Shown: in pieces, positions 47,301 to 59,407 of the stretch | How the letters are laid out: each line of letters starts with the position of its first letter | How positions within the stretch are numbered: position 1 is the stretch's first letter | Assembly (NCBI RefSeq): GCF_030253575.1 | Contig: NC_080564.1 | Location: 25,134,001-25,198,000 of the forward strand | Reading direction: 5' to 3' | DNA length: 64,000 nucleotides | From: Rhododendron vialii | Lineage: Eukaryota > Streptophyta > Magnoliopsida > Ericales > Ericaceae | The notes under the pieces: generated by a model | The model's database searches: none | What the model was told of the DNA's origin: nothing | The model's input: the letters and a program-made list of their open reading frames with translations, nothing else | Translations under genes and position numbers: made by a program

Positions 47301-47813
47301 CAGGAGACAACTTATAGTTAATATTTAGTTTAAAAATTTTCGTTTATGTATTTTATCTTCATTTGGTTTGGAAGCTAGGTTGAACTACATGAGTATATTT
47401 GTAACTGGGACAAAGGGTTGTTGAGGTGAGTCACTTGCAATATAGATTGTGTAAGTTTCTTGTCACCTTCAGTTAAAAATCTACGTATTGTATAACAGGA
47501 AAAAGCACATATATAGTATTCTTATGTAAGTAGGTCTTTCTTCATCATAATGACGTCATTTATCTGGTTTGTTAAAACATAATGTCATGAAGTTGTTAGT
47601 AGAAAAAAGGGGAACGTATGCAGTATCATATTTTATGGTTGATTTTATTTTATTTTTTGGTTTGGCCAGGATGCCGCAGCAGCACTAGCAGCGACAGAAG
47701 TTGCCTTCATGATACAGCAAGGGCAACGTCGGGGATTGCACTTCACAATACCACCGGTGCCCGCAGCGATGCCAGGGCCTGCAGTTAATCCCCCTCAAGA
47801 TCCCGCTCAATAA
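41375..47813 (+). CDS. RING-CH (RINGv) membrane E3 ubiquitin ligase
   Basis: Seven exons (41375-41650, 42925-42996, 43613-43680, 44931-45087, 45515-45595, 45685-45774, 47670-47813) give 295 residues. The RING-CH finger is split over exons 1 and 2: Cys69, Cys72, Cys85, Cys87, His95, Cys98, Cys111 and Cys114, the C4HC3 order of MARCH-type ligases. Then comes a conserved plant region, WTISGNPLDLHDPRLLAMAA, and two hydrophobic segments, LMALLLLRHALSI (192-204) and LFLLRAAGFLLPCYIMAWAI (219-238), which anchor it in a membrane. The C-terminus is Ala/Pro-rich. These proteins transfer ubiquitin to membrane or secretory-pathway targets; the substrate is unknown. Intron 3 begins with GC rather than GT (43681), the only donor giving the conserved junction. 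Intron 6 contains LINE fragments. Confidence 0.92.
46595..47005 (+). mobile_element. LINE 3' fragment in RING-CH intron 6
   Basis: 46618-46983 is flanked by near-identical TAATTTGGGTATGCACAAT (46595) and TAATTTGGTATGCACAAT (46984). It begins with a frame reading WRERNLRCFEGVKKPLSRI, the C-terminal pattern of plant LINE reverse transcriptases, and ends in an A-rich tail. It is strongly 5'-truncated, has stops and lies in the sense orientation of the host gene. A second insertion interrupts it at 46757-46851. Confidence 0.75.
46743..46865 (+). mobile_element. Very short LINE tail inserted in a LINE
   Basis: CTCTTCTCTTGACC occurs at 46743-46756 and 46852-46865. The 95 bases between end in about 18 A and include TATATAAATTTACTTACTC, similar to the end of the host LINE (ATATATTCATTTACTTAT). 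It is probably a second, more 5'-truncated copy of a related element. Confidence 0.75.
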
Positions 47814-48874
47814 TATGTCATTTCCATGGGAGTAATTTTTAATAAGGCCTAGAACTATGGTTGGGGAATTGAGTGTACCTCGCTATTCAATACACTGGCT
47901 GTTAAACCAAAAGTATTTATGTTGGATTTCTACCCAACAAGTTGTATCTTGGCTTCGCTTTTGATTTCCAAAAGCCTTGGCTCCCTTTCTTTCTTTCTGT
48001 TTCCCCTGCTCCATTACACTTGTTCGTAGATATTGGGTATGAGAACAGCATCCTGCTACATGTATTTATCCGAGTCATTTTACAGTTTACATTTGTGTGA
48101 TGAAGTAGATTCCACTGATTTCAATGTATGTGAACTGTTCTATTTTCTTCAATCCACTCACACCCCACCCCCCCCCCCCAAAATCTTAGAATGGCATGGA
48201 AACAGTTTCTCAAATTCTCTTTTCTTCTGTATTTTGATTCTGATTTTCACTTGATTCATGCGAGCTTATTCAACGGACGAATTACATTACTGCTTGGACA
48301 TGATGGTAATACATTGAAATCAAGCAAAAGTTGTTCTCTTCTTCATCACTTTGAAAGATTTCGCACAAATTGGCAATCATGGATGTGGCAACTTTCTTAG
48401 TGTGATCTTAACTGGGTTTTTCTATTGGTACCCATCTTTATCCCTCATGAATTGATTCCATGGCTTAACGGCTCACATATGGATGAGTGCCCGCATGTCT
48501 AAGAAATCCTTTAGATTTGAAGTTCAAATTTGATGGTGAAGCTTCATATTACAAAGCAACGATTCATGGGTTTCTTTTACTTTAATAATCCCCATTGCTA
48601 AAGGCAAAGCTCACATTGGTAGACGTATGTAATTTGGCTTGGACCAAGACCTCTCTCTCGATTTTACCGAATTTTCTTGTCGTTGATTAATAAAACAAGA
48701 AATAACCCGGAAAAGATGGTCTACATGGGTCAGGGAGAAAAACTAAAGAGAGGTGAAAAAAGGAACATAAGGTGTACCAAAAAAAGGAAAAAAGGAAGAT
48801 AAGGGACACAAGAAGAAGCCATATATGGAGAAACCTGTTGGGGGTGCTAAGAAACTTTGAATGGGGACTGCAAA

Positions 48875-48925
<51 letters not shown>

Positions 48926-49998
48926 AGAAAAGCATAAAGGAACCCAGTAGGCACAAGAAACCAAGAGAGCGATTTCTTCTTGTATGGAGGGAAGAGCTTG
49001 GAATTCTAAAGTGGAATGAACATTATGCTATAAAGCAAGTGCTTGGTTTTTCCTTTGGGGGGAGGGTTTCAGGTTCCTATTCCTCACCTTCCCATACTTT
49101 ATCTGGCTTTCTTGCAACTGTACCAAACACCAATCTCAGCTTTGGTATTTATTCTATAGCAGTCATGCCATGCAGAATCCGTCACTTTGTGCTACTTTCC
49201 CTATGTTTACGGATTTTCATTCCTTAGGTTTAAAGCTACCACAATTTTCCTTCATTGTCTCTATTTTGTTGGCCATAGCAAGGAAAATCATGGGTGCATT
49301 GAATTAAGGAAATGATTTGTTTGAGCTATCATGACTAAACCAAGTCGAGTATGCGCCCACTATCATGGATGCAGGAAATAAAGCAAGAAGAAACACGACA
49401 CATGCATACCAACTTTTGGTATACTCGCCAGTGGAGTACACCAAAAGTTAAGTAATTCGCTCGGAGTTGTGACACGCATGGCTTGGTGTACACGAGGCTC
49501 TATAATCAAAATATATATATCGTCTAACTGCATAAAAGTTGACAAAATACTCGCGTAAGTTTAGGTCCCCATCTATGCCATAACTGACGTGGATGATCAA
49601 CCGAGAGTACCTGATATTGTGGGTCATTGTTTGGTTCAAAAGGGTGAGAGGCAAATGAAGAGATGTAGGGAACCAATTATGAAAAGATTCTTGGCTTCCC
49701 AAGGATAGTGTTCCAACCTCACTTTTTATTCAAACCTGTCAGTGTCTTCTAAAACAGCCTTGCATTGCTTCTAATGCAGGCTCATGATTGAGGTGAATCT
49801 ATAAGTTGCTTTATGCTTTATGTTGTTCAAATCCAATGAAAAGATAAATCATACCCTTATATTACTCTATCCACTAGAATCATAAGAAATAAAAGGAACA
49901 GTCTCACGGATCAACTACTCATTCTCTCATTATTCCCTTCAACAAGAGAGACCTCCATCTCCATACTATCCCCCTGTGTTTTAAGGGTTGAAAAAAAA
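47814..49998. other. Intergenic between RING-CH and CLE genes
   Basis: The first part is the 3' untranslated region of the RING-CH gene. A C run lies at 48165-48179 and a GA microsatellite at about 48880-48924, which produces a false Glu-Arg-repeat frame. The stretch before 49998 is the promoter and leader of the CLE gene; no strong TATA box was found. Confidence 0.45.
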
Positions 49999-50256
49999 AT
50001 GAGTTTTCCTACCTGTAGAATACTCTTATTACTTGTTTGTATTGGGTTTCTGTCAATACAACCAGAGAGGGTTTCTGGCCTGAGAATCTTAGATCTTACC
50101 CTCAGAAAGTCACGTATTCTGAAGGCTGTTGGTTTGGTGGAGGTACAGACACCACCACCAAGCCTAGCACCTGTGCCTTCACTTGCATTCGATCCAAATC
50201 AATCGTGTCAAAGAAGAGTTAGAAGAGGATCAGATCCCATCCACAACAGATGTTGA
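49999..50256 (+). CDS. CLE45: CLE45-type secreted peptide precursor
   Basis: A single exon encodes 85 residues. Residues 1-27 are a signal peptide (RILLLLVCIGFLSI core). A variable Pro/Ser-rich middle follows, and residues 72-83 read RRVRRGSDPIHN, with only Arg-Cys after it. This dodecapeptide is the CLE45 form: Arg and Ser replace the usual Pro at positions 4 and 7, and Pro9, His11 and Asn12 are kept. In Arabidopsis CLE45 signals through BAM3 to restrain root protophloem differentiation, and it has also been linked to pollen-tube growth. Other CLEs end in VPSGPNPLHN-like cores, so the assignment within the family is fairly specific. The basic residues before the core suit processing. It lies tail to tail with the GT47 gene. 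The terminal Cys is odd for the family. Confidence 0.88.
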   Translation: MSFPTCRILLLLVCIGFLSIQPERVSGLRILDLTLRKSRILKAVGLVEVQTPPPSLAPVPSLAFDPNQSCQRRVRRGSDPIHNRC

Positions 50257-51323
50257 TAAAAGCTGAAGCAGTTTTTCCTGCCACAGAGACACGAGGCATA
50301 GATCCTTGGCAAAGGAAGACAGATGAAGAGAGAGAGAAGAAAGTGAGGGTGGTCAGCAATTTGGTCTTCTTTTTCAAGTCTCTCAGGGTGGGTTAGTTGG
50401 TTTTCTATAGTACCCTTTTTTCTCAGTTGAAGCTTTTGTTTCAATGGAATTGAACAGGGAGAAAGCTTACACCTATGAGCTAGCATTGGCATTGTCTCTA
50501 GACGTTAGATCCTAGTCAATAGCTGAATATACGGAGGAAGAGGCGGCAGCGGCCAGCTTCGTAGTTCATACAAAACATATAGTTCCATTTTGTTTCTTTT
50601 TCAATTTTTCACCCAAGGGAAATGATTACATGTGTGCTAATGAAAACTCTTCACCTTGCATTTTACAATGAAACATGAATTCTTTTAGCCTTTGCTGCTC
50701 CTAAAAACATTGGAAAGCCCCAACTTCTACTCTGGTTCCTTCGGATAAAGTCCCTCCCCATTCCTCCAACCCTCCCCAACCCATATTCAGGCACACTAAA
50801 TACTAATACACATGCTCTTGCCTAGCTTGACTCAGATCCACTTCAATTGATCCTATCTTGCTTCACTCCTAGTTTTTTTCTTTTGTATTCTTGCTTTAGT
50901 GTGCTTTTGTATCCTTTCTTGCTTAATTGTGTTAAATATGGGGTTCATGCGTAAGCTCGGACAATTTATTCAAATTTGCTTTCTACTATTTTATGCCCAA
51001 GGCATTACCTTCAATGCTTATTAGTTCGGTAATAATGGGAGAAAATGAACAAGAGCGTATTTGGATTCTTTAGAGATCGAGAAAAAACTCCCTTGGGAAA
51101 TTCACAGAGATTGATATTGAATCAGCAAGAGGATTACAAAGCTACAGGAGACGTGGAAACAAAAAGTTGATAAGACACTTATTTTTGAAAATACTAAGCT
51201 TACTTCTTTTGAACAACTCAAAAAAGACAATAAATTTATCCCTATATCCATATAGACAATGAAAAGACAAGGTCACCATATATCCATATAGACAATAGAT
51301 TTATCACTCCGCAAAACTCATAA
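50257..51323. other. Intergenic between two convergent genes
   Basis: Must hold the 3' ends of both the CLE gene (+) and the GT47 gene (-). ATATCCATATAGACAAT occurs twice at 51244-51294 (direct repeat about 39 bases apart). No gene seen. Confidence 0.5.
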
Positions 51324-53916
51324 TTACGTGATCTTAACAAGAGGCTGATATCTGCGGTACCTGTTCTTCCTGTGGTCTTTCAACTGTATTGATGATATCT
51401 TACGTGAAACTGCCTCCCAAATCATATTCACTGCATCACCGGGTTGAGATGGATACTGATACTCAAAGTGCCGTGTAATATGCTTTAATCTCTCCCACAT
51501 TCTGGTCCAGTTCTCACGGTTAATTCCCCGTAGAAGATTCAGTAGGAACCCTTTCTTGACAGCATCTGATGCACGTACAAATATGCAGAACTCTGAGTAG
51601 TCCAAGACATCCTCAAATGGTAGCTCGATAGCATCACTAATTATTACAGGAACACAATGGCTAGCAATGGCGTCAAAGAGGCGATTTGAGGAAGGGGTGT
51701 CCCCAGCAATATTTAAGCAGAATTTGGATGAGCCCATCCCTTGTCCTGCCTGATTGATTCCGTTTACTTGAACGCTTCCAAATGAGAAGTGGACATCTTT
51801 TTCATCTTTAAGGAGGTAGTATAGTTCTTGACGAACTGCTCCACCCTGAGGATTATAATGATGGGTAGAAAGCTAATACATCATCAAACAGACCAAAAAT
51901 TAAGGATTCTCGCATAAAGCACTATCTATTGGAAAAATAAAATGAAACAAAAAATTGAGGAGGAAAGGGGAAGGCACTGGAACAGCTTCTTTGATAGAAA
52001 AATCCAAGAGTGACAACCAAACTGGAGCATATGAATTCTACAATATTACTTCTTTTTTCGAGATATTTGAAATTGACTTGCCATGTTTCTCATTTACTCT
52101 GAGTACATGATCCTTGAATGGATGATTTTCAAACTTCAACAATGCAAGAAATAAATTGGAATATTTTACCTATTTAAGCCATTTGAATGCTGCTTAGCAG
52201 ATTATTCCATACCCAGCCAAACACGTAATAGGTCCTCAAAAGATACTTTTAAACAAGAACATGGCCCACAACGAGTTGTTATAGGTTTTTCTTGTACGTG
52301 ATTATTGAGTGGGTTGGGGGTGCGGGTGTAAAGTGACCTTGAAAGTTGAAACCTCCATGTTATAGGGAGGTTAAGGTTGGTGCCTTGCACTTTTTGTAAG
52401 GAGAAACATAGCCTGGCACAGAGGTCCATAGGTTTGGTTTGCTTTACGTCGTCTCCATAAGATTGAAACAATCAGATTAACTGTTTGTAAAAGCAGAAAA
52501 CAGACCAAGCAGTTCCTCTAGTTGGAATGCTCAAGACACGTTCAAAGTGTCAAGCACTTTAGAGACGCTCTTTACCCAAAGCTTCTTCTTAAGCTACTCT
52601 GCACTCATTTTGGATTACAAATCCAACATGTTCTGTTCCAGTCATCGCATGTGCTGCCTAGCAGAGGCTTCCCACCATTCCGCTTTACCAGGGAAATAAT
52701 CTTAGCATCTTAGTCCTAAGAACTAAGACTATAGCATCTTAAAATTAATTCACTCTAAACATTGAATCATAGTGTTATCAGAATACCAATAAGCCATATG
52801 CACAAAGCAAAACAGATAACCAGTACAGAACTATACTGATGATATGAAAGTAGCACACAGTAGTCAACATCATGTCATTGGAAAATAGTCCAGCAATTCA
52901 TAGGACATGCAGAAAGCGGAGATGCTACTTACAGCTTTCCTATAAATAGCTCCTTGGAAATACACCAACACAGAGCGCCCTTCAAACGGGGCAGATTCCT
53001 CAGCAGCAATGGTCTTCACAAGATGCTTGTAAGGAGCGATTACATCCTTTTGAATGTTCGCTATTTCCACTGGGTACCTCCCAAAGTCTGCAAGAACAAA
53101 CATGGCAGACCCTAGCTTCCTCCTTGCAACCAACATGCTATTAGGATGGTGTGCTACAATTAGATGATTCTTCCCACCCAATCGCTTCCATTCATCCCTA
53201 CCCTTTAGAAACTCCACCAATTTATCCTGCAGCATTCTGTTGACACTAACTTTCTCCTTTCCGTTAAGCTTAGAATGCTTATTGTAACTCAGAGATGCGA
53301 AGAATGGCACAAAAATTATATCCGCTTGGCTTGAATTATGCACTCTGATAACAGTGCACGGTCTGACCAGATTCTGAGTGTTTGATGATAGTAGATCAAG
53401 GGTGAGCCAGTACTCCATGCTATGCTGTAAGTTTAAACCACCCGGGTATCGAGGGATTTGACTAGAGTTGACGACATCTGGCCATATTTGATTTCCAGTT
53501 CCTTTCCAACCCAGTAACCCAAAGTGAAATTCAGGAGGCAATTCATACATATAAACCCGAAGGGGAGCATGATTTGGGTCATAGGTTATCTTGCCTTCCT
53601 CATTTACTAAGGCACCCAATTTGTTGGAGGGAGTGGACGTTTGATGGTCTACCGCTTCGGTTTTCAAGGGATGGTTACTATATACTGGTGAAGCCACGGA
53701 AGAGGGGAGAGAAGGTTGAATTGTTTCACTTGTAAACTTAGTTTTGAAGGAAACTGAGGTGTTATTAACAATAATAAGATTCAAAACTGAGCCGGGTGTG
53801 AAAGATATGTCAACAAATTGAAGAAGGAACAGAGACGGTAGGATTACGAAAAACATTGAAATGGCTATTAGGCGGAAAAGGAGCCGGATCGAGTGCAGCC
53901 GGCTCTTTTCTGACAT
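51324..53916 (-). CDS. GT47 exostosin-like glycosyltransferase (ARAD-related)
   Basis: Two exons on the minus strand, 53916-52933 and 51845-51324, give 501 residues; the intron is 1087 bp. A basic start and one membrane segment (about 14-35, LIAISMFFVILPSLFLLQFV) make it a type II Golgi protein. A stem of about 80 residues precedes the exostosin domain: LRVYMYELPPEFHFGLL, YPGGLNLQHSMEYWLTLDLL, ADIIFVPFFASLSYN and, in exon 2, SKFCLNIAGDTPSSNRLFDA followed by IELPFEDVLDY. The last stretch is the nucleotide-sugar region typical of the plant GT47 clade that includes the pectin arabinosyltransferase ARAD1. It probably adds a sugar to a cell-wall polysaccharide or glycoprotein; donor and acceptor cannot be read from sequence. 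The length fits the family, and the frame is intact. Confidence 0.92.
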
Positions 53917-54654
53917 CGCAGATAGTAAAAGAGGCTATCAAAACTATTCAATTTTGGGAAGATTTGGCAAAACAGCCAGAGATGTGATTACTCTGAAACA
54001 GGAAAAATAATGAAGTTCTTTGGCATCAGGAACCAAGGGTAAAGATTCTTGGGTTTTTTCTGGCATAAATACAGCGATGGATCACTGAAATAAAACGGAT
54101 TTCAACTCCTAATTACCAAAACATCGACAAGTTCATTTGCAGAAAATTCATAAAACCAGATTCTCAGTAAACGAAAAAAAGAAGTCACTATTCTGCCTTT
54201 AAACCCTAAAAAGGGTTTAAATCCAAAGTTGTTTTCTTTCTTATTACTACTTTAATACACGCTCAACGAATACCATCATCAACCTGCATCAGAAACAAAT
54301 AAAAGAACACAAAAATAAACAACCTTTAGCTCATAAACATCATGTTCTGGATTATTGATCCATTAAGGTCTACAAAGTGAAAGAAGAAGAAACAAGAATA
54401 TAGGATATCATGAAAAAAAACACAACCACAAAAATCAGCAACTGGGCTTTTCAAGATTTTTGATTTTCCGAAACGGGTCGATGAGGTTTTGCAAGAAGAA
54501 TACCTGTTTCAGCGTGGGTCCTGAGAATGCATTGTTTAGAATCTATACTTTCTCCAAGACTGGTGAGCTTTTTTGGAGGTGGGTCGCTGATCTAAACCAT
54601 TATGCTTTTTGCTCAGCTTTTCCTCAATAAATATGACTTTTTAATTCTATCTGT
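53917..54654. other. Upstream region of the GT47 gene
   Basis: Probably promoter and leader. A palindrome-like AAACCCTAAAAAGGGTTTAA lies at 54202-54221. A donor-like ACAGGTATTC on the minus strand near 54505 may mark a leader intron. Unproven. Confidence 0.4.
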
Positions 54655-55105
54655 GCACACACACCTTTCTCGTACAGATCGCGCATAGATTCGTGTGTGG
54701 GGTCCAATACGGATTCCACACAGACAATCCTAATCGTTCATTAAATGTAAAATACTTTTTCAAGGTCTCCCGCCAAAAATCAGCTTAATCTAATACTTAT
54801 AGGTGTTCGACTCAATCATCTAACTTTTCATTATCCTGAAATCCAAATGAAAAGTTAGATGATTAAATTGAGCATCGTATTGGATTGAGTTGATTTTTTG
54901 TGTGGGTACTTGAAAAAATGTTTTACATTTAATGAACGGCTTGGATCATTTGCATGGGACCCGTAATGGGCTCTGCAATAAATCTGTGCACAAAATCTGT
55001 GCATTTTTTAAAAATATTTTATATTTAATAAACGACTTGAATCATTTATATGAACCTGTAGTGGGCTCCACAATAAATCTATGCATTTTTGTTGTGTGCA
55101 ACATT
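54655..55105. mobile_element. Foldback MITE, family 3, with duplicated right arm
   Basis: Matches 36600-36968 along its length (CATTAAATGTAAAATA, CATCTAACTTTTCATTATCC, TGAAAAAATGTTTTACATTT, AAATCTGTGCACAAAATCTG). After about 55000 the right-arm end is repeated in diverged form (TTTAATAAACGACTTGAATC, GTGGGCTCCACAATAAATCT). More decayed than the nested copy. Confidence 0.75.
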
Positions 55106-55115
55106 ACTGTTAAAA

Positions 55116-55475
55116 CTATGGGTACACCATTGGAGTAGACCAAATATACATTGGGCTATATGTAGGATCCACTTTGGAGTTTCATAAAATAATCGGAACT
55201 ATTCAATTTGGTTGAAATAATTTTAGAAAGATTTGTGAAAAAAATCAGCTCATTCAGATATAGGTAAATGTGTGATCAATTTTTCGTTCAATTCCTTGAC
55301 AGGAAATCGAACAAAGAATTGATTAAGCCTTAACGACACGACATCTGACTGAGTTGATTGTATGTAAGAATCCTTACAAAACATATTTTACGTAAATTGA
55401 GCGATTCCGATCATTTTTGTGAAACCAAAAAAGGAGTCCTACACAACCCGGTGTACATCAATGGTGTACCCGTAG
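55116..55475. mobile_element. Foldback MITE, family 4 (CTATGG ends)
   Basis: The left end CTATGGGTACACCATTGG matches, inverted, the right end CAATGGTGTACCCGTAG. Internal inverted pieces include ATCGGAACTATTCAATTTGG against TTGAGCGATTCCGATCA, and TTGATTAAGCC. Same family as 26343-26676. It directly abuts a family 3 element. Confidence 0.75.
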
Positions 55476-55654
55476 TCAAAGTTTATTAATGCATGTTTTC
55501 TTTATATAAACTGGACTTCATATAAACTCCAGTAAATAATGGAGTAAATAAACTCCGAACTGGACTTTGTATAAACTCCAATGGCAAGAGCAGATGGAAA
55601 TAAGCTCCTCCAGGGGAAAATTTATTAGTGGCTCCCCAAGACTGAATAATTACT

Positions 55655-55885
55655 GGAACCGGGGTCCAGTAGAGAGGCCCCCTCTAGTGACCTCGTGGTG
55701 AGGCATCCGATCGTTTATTTTCGTAATCAATAATTAAATTCGCTGTAGCAATTTTTTCAATCAAAGTTTACTCCCACCTATAACAGTCAATAAACATATC
55801 TAAATCATTGATTGCAGAAATAAACGGTTGGATGCCTCACCACACGATTACTACAGGAGGCCTTACCACAGGGGTACCACAGACC
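55655..55885. mobile_element. Small foldback MITE
   Basis: The arms GTGGTGAGGCATCCGATCGT and ACGGTTGGATGCCTCACCAC are inverted copies and extend outward through GGGGTCCAGTAG / CCACAGGGGTACC with mismatches. Non-coding. Confidence 0.6.
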
Positions 55886-58331
55886 CCCTTTCCTTAATTA
55901 CTTCCTCTAGAATCCTTGAAAAGAATCGGACCGTTCTGTTGTACTTTTTCGGGCCCATTTTAAGAATAAAATTCTTCATTTTTAAGAGCTCATTGAAATT
56001 GTTCTCAACATCATAAATCATGTTCATCCCGAATGAAATAAAAATTAGAACACAGCATCATAACCCAGTTTTAACATAAATGTGTTTCAAAAATATATCG
56101 ACCAATGTCCGCTAAACTCAAATTTTTGGTTAAAAAAATTCCAATGAGCTCTATAAAAAATGCATAAATTCTTTTATCATTAGTGGATCCAAGAAGAACG
56201 TACTAAAAGCCAAACAAGATCCTTCGGTAGCCAGGAGAGATTATTCAGTGTCCCTATATATGGGGCACCGCCACAGAATAATTTTTCGATTTCAGGTCTC
56301 AGAAAAGGAACCCAGACTAATACCACATTTTCGTCATGCTAGGCCCATTTGTTCGGTCAATCACCAAAGGCGGGAGAACCACTATGGAGAACAACTCCCG
56401 CCTCAATTCTTTTGCATAGACGGGAGCCGGCCACAGTAGGGATAGGCATCGTGTCGGAAATTTCTACCCCTAGACCGCATTATGGTATTTCACAAAAAAA
56501 AATGATACTAAAAAAGAGGATATTTACAGAAAATGGGTGTATATAATTGGACACCTGTTTTGCGTGTTAAAACAGACTTATATCACGAAAATCTAACCTC
56601 TTTTTTTTGGACAAGGAAAATCTAACCTCTCACCCAATCGTTTACCAGGAAAAAAATACTAATAAAAAAATTCTCTCACTCAATCTCGCCAATTTAATGG
56701 AGGAGTACTCCTTTTTCTTTTTCTTTTTTGAAGAGTTATTTAATGAAAATACTTCGTGGGCCACAGCAAGACATTGACCCCAAAAAAAAAAAAAAAATTT
56801 TTTTTTTTGCCGTTCAAAAAAATAAAATAAAATTCCCCAAGTGGCACCAAGTCATAGCTGTACGTAGAAAACAAAATTAATGAACTCATATTGGTATACA
56901 CGTTTAATATTATTTATATTATTAAATTAATTTTTTTGAAATAATTGTAAAGTCTTCTACAATTAGTAATGATATATGTTGTTTTCAGAATTAGTTGCGC
57001 AATGCAAGCTAACCTAAGTGATTGAGGGTGTGTGTTGAACTAACTTAAAATAAGTACTTGTTTTTTGAATTAAAAATTATGCATTGGGAAATAATGTTCT
57101 GTTTTGTAAAACAAAAAATAAGTATTTTTAAAATAAGAACCTTAACGAAATGGGGCCTGAGTTCTTATTCCAATTCCATCTAGAAGTTAGGCAACCAAGA
57201 TACAATGATGTTTAGGAACATATATACAATAGAAGTCATGAACAAAAAGCACGATTCAATCAAAGAAAACAATTTCTCCTAACATTTTTTGAAGCAATGT
57301 ATGGTTAACTTTTCTCCTTAGATTTTTGTTTTGGTATTTTTTTTGGTTTGATTTACTTTTCATAATTTGTTTTGTAACTTTTCCTCATCATTTTTTAGAT
57401 TAATTGTGGATCGATCTTGGCGAAAGGAACAAGATTACAAGAAATATATAAAAATGTGAATCAAAAAATTTAAAAGGTTCAGATAGGACAACGTTAAGGA
57501 CAAAAATACAAGTTTTTTTTTTCCTTTAGTGTACCCTTTTTTTTTTTTTTTTCGGTTGCAATTTGTTACTTTTTAGACTCCTCTTATTGAGATGAATGAT
57601 TAATCCAAAAACCATTATATTTTCTTTATTGATATTTAAATTGCTCAGTTTAAGTATTTGAAAGAAAGATAAATGCAAAAGGTCAAAATATTAAGTTTTA
57701 TGTGCTCAGTCAAATTTATTTATTTATTTTGTATCTATTTGAATTATTCAAATCAAGATCAATGCCAAAAGTACAACATGAAACATTACGCCACAAGGAG
57801 AAATAAACACATCGGCTCTTCCTTAAAATCAGCATAACAATAGGATAAAGTTTAAATAATTAAGATGGCTCATTTTGATGAGAAGAAACAATAAAAATAA
57901 GAATGTTTTTGGATCGAAGGCCATGTTTGTTGTTAATTTGTTTGTTTGCTATACAAACCCCTAGTAGAGTTTCAAAAGTTCACTTAAATTAGTAGGATTA
58001 AAGATATGATAAGATTGCAAAATAGACTTTTGTGCGGTTTAAATACAAATTTTAAACATCAACAATGCTAAAAGAATGATTGATTTTCTTGCAGGTAATG
58101 TAAAAAACCATTTAGCCTGCAGTGTTAATGTTGACGAATAACTCATAGAAAATTGACGCAAAATTAACAAAGGCAAAAAGAATTTAGGTATAAAGAAAAA
58201 ATTATCCTTTTAAATTATGAAGTCAAAACACCCCAAATACGACACATTAACAAACTTCTATCTATACGTACAAACTCAAGGTTTTCAAAATGCATAAATG
58301 AAGATCAAGGGCTATTTATTTATTCAAGCCG
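55886..58331. other. Intergenic, AT-rich
   Basis: Holds the third copy of the roughly 120-bp dispersed repeat (57045-57160, ending CTTAACGAAATGGGGCC) and family 1 fragments near 57570-57620 and 58100-58200 (AACTCATAGAAAATTGACGC, AAAATTAACAAAGGCAAAAA). No gene recognised. Confidence 0.4.
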
Positions 58332-58677
58332 ACTAGGGTACCGACTACCGATTTATGGCCGACAGCTATGGTAAGGCAGTAACGGGGCACCGATGGGCGT
58401 GGGGGGCCACTCCAAAATCCCAAGGTGTTCAATAAGTTCAATATAATTTTTAATTAGAATTATTCTGAAAAAAGTCAGCCAATCGGATAATCGTAAATAC
58501 TTGAATTAAAAATTAGACAATTGAATCAAATACTATCTGATTGAGATGATTTCCTCTGGGGTCACTCGAAAAGTTACATAAAAATTAAATCACGGCTCGG
58601 ATCATTAAATAAGACCCTAAACTAAGCCTCACGGCCCTCACATATATACCATCGGTGCTATGGGGTCGGTACCATAG
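58332..58677. mobile_element. MITE with GGTACCGAC ends
   Basis: The left end ACTAGGGTACCGAC and the right end GTCGGTACCATAGT are inverted with one mismatch in 14. The interior has weakly inverted pieces. No target duplication is evident. It may be a distant relative of the CTATGG-ended family. Confidence 0.55.
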
Positions 58678-59080
58678 TATTTATGTTCACTTGATGAATT
58701 CAAAGCATTAGTTCACTTGTCCATTTGTTCATGTCAACATTCATAGTAAAGGGATGTTTCTGCGGTTCCAAAAATAAAAATAAAAAAAATAAATAATAGA
58801 AGAGGAACTAGAAGGAAAACTTTCATACTAGCGGTAAATAGATAAGCGTGTTTTCACTAGTCAACAAATTATCCACAACTTTTTAGTTTTGTGTTGTTAT
58901 TATTATTTTTTTTGCATTTGTTAGTTTTGTACCAACTTTTTATATAATATGAGTTCCTCTCGTCAAGAGAAATCTGAAAAGTAAAAAATTATAACTTCTA
59001 CGAAAGTATTTTTAAAAATATTCAAGAAAAAGTTATATATATATATATATATATATATATAATCATTTTCAAATGAGTAA
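58678..59080. other. AT-rich spacer with family 1 fragment and AT microsatellite
   Basis: 58910-58990 carries a family 1 arm (GCATTTGTTAGTTTTGTACC, AGTTCCTCTCGTCAAGAGAA). An AT repeat lies at about 59034-59062. Confidence 0.5.
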
Positions 59081-59407
59081 GGTCCTTATTTTAAATAAAA
59101 TAAGGACCTCTCCATTTTTCTCATTTTCCGTTCGAATTTCGATGATCTGAGCCGTTCAATGTGTTTAGAACGTGATTTTAAGAGTACCCGCGAGAAATCA
59201 GCAAAACAAATGACCGGGAAGGGCTTCATCCGAGCAGTTTTTATTTGAACCGTTTGATAAAAAACAAACAAAAACTGCTCGGATGAAGCCTTTTCGGTCA
59301 TTTTTTTTGCTGATTTCTCGCGTGTACCCTTAAAATCACGTTCTGAACACATTGAGCGGCTTGAATCATCGAAATTCGAACGAGAAAGGAAGGTCCTTAT
59401 TTTATTA
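59081..59407. mobile_element. Foldback MITE, family 2
   Basis: The arms are inverted copies: TTCGAATTTCGATGATCTGA, AATGTGTTTAGAACGTGATT, GACCGGGAAGGGCTTCATCC on the left, with inverses ending in CATCGAAATTCGAACGAGAA on the right. The outer ends are AAGGTCCTTATTTTA in both orientations, with an extra palindromic copy at 59081-59107. Confidence 0.82.

Noticed and set aside
48772-49227. 151-residue frame with a Glu-Arg repeat
   Set aside because: The repeat is a translated GA microsatellite and the flanking residues have no domain or codon bias typical of a gene.
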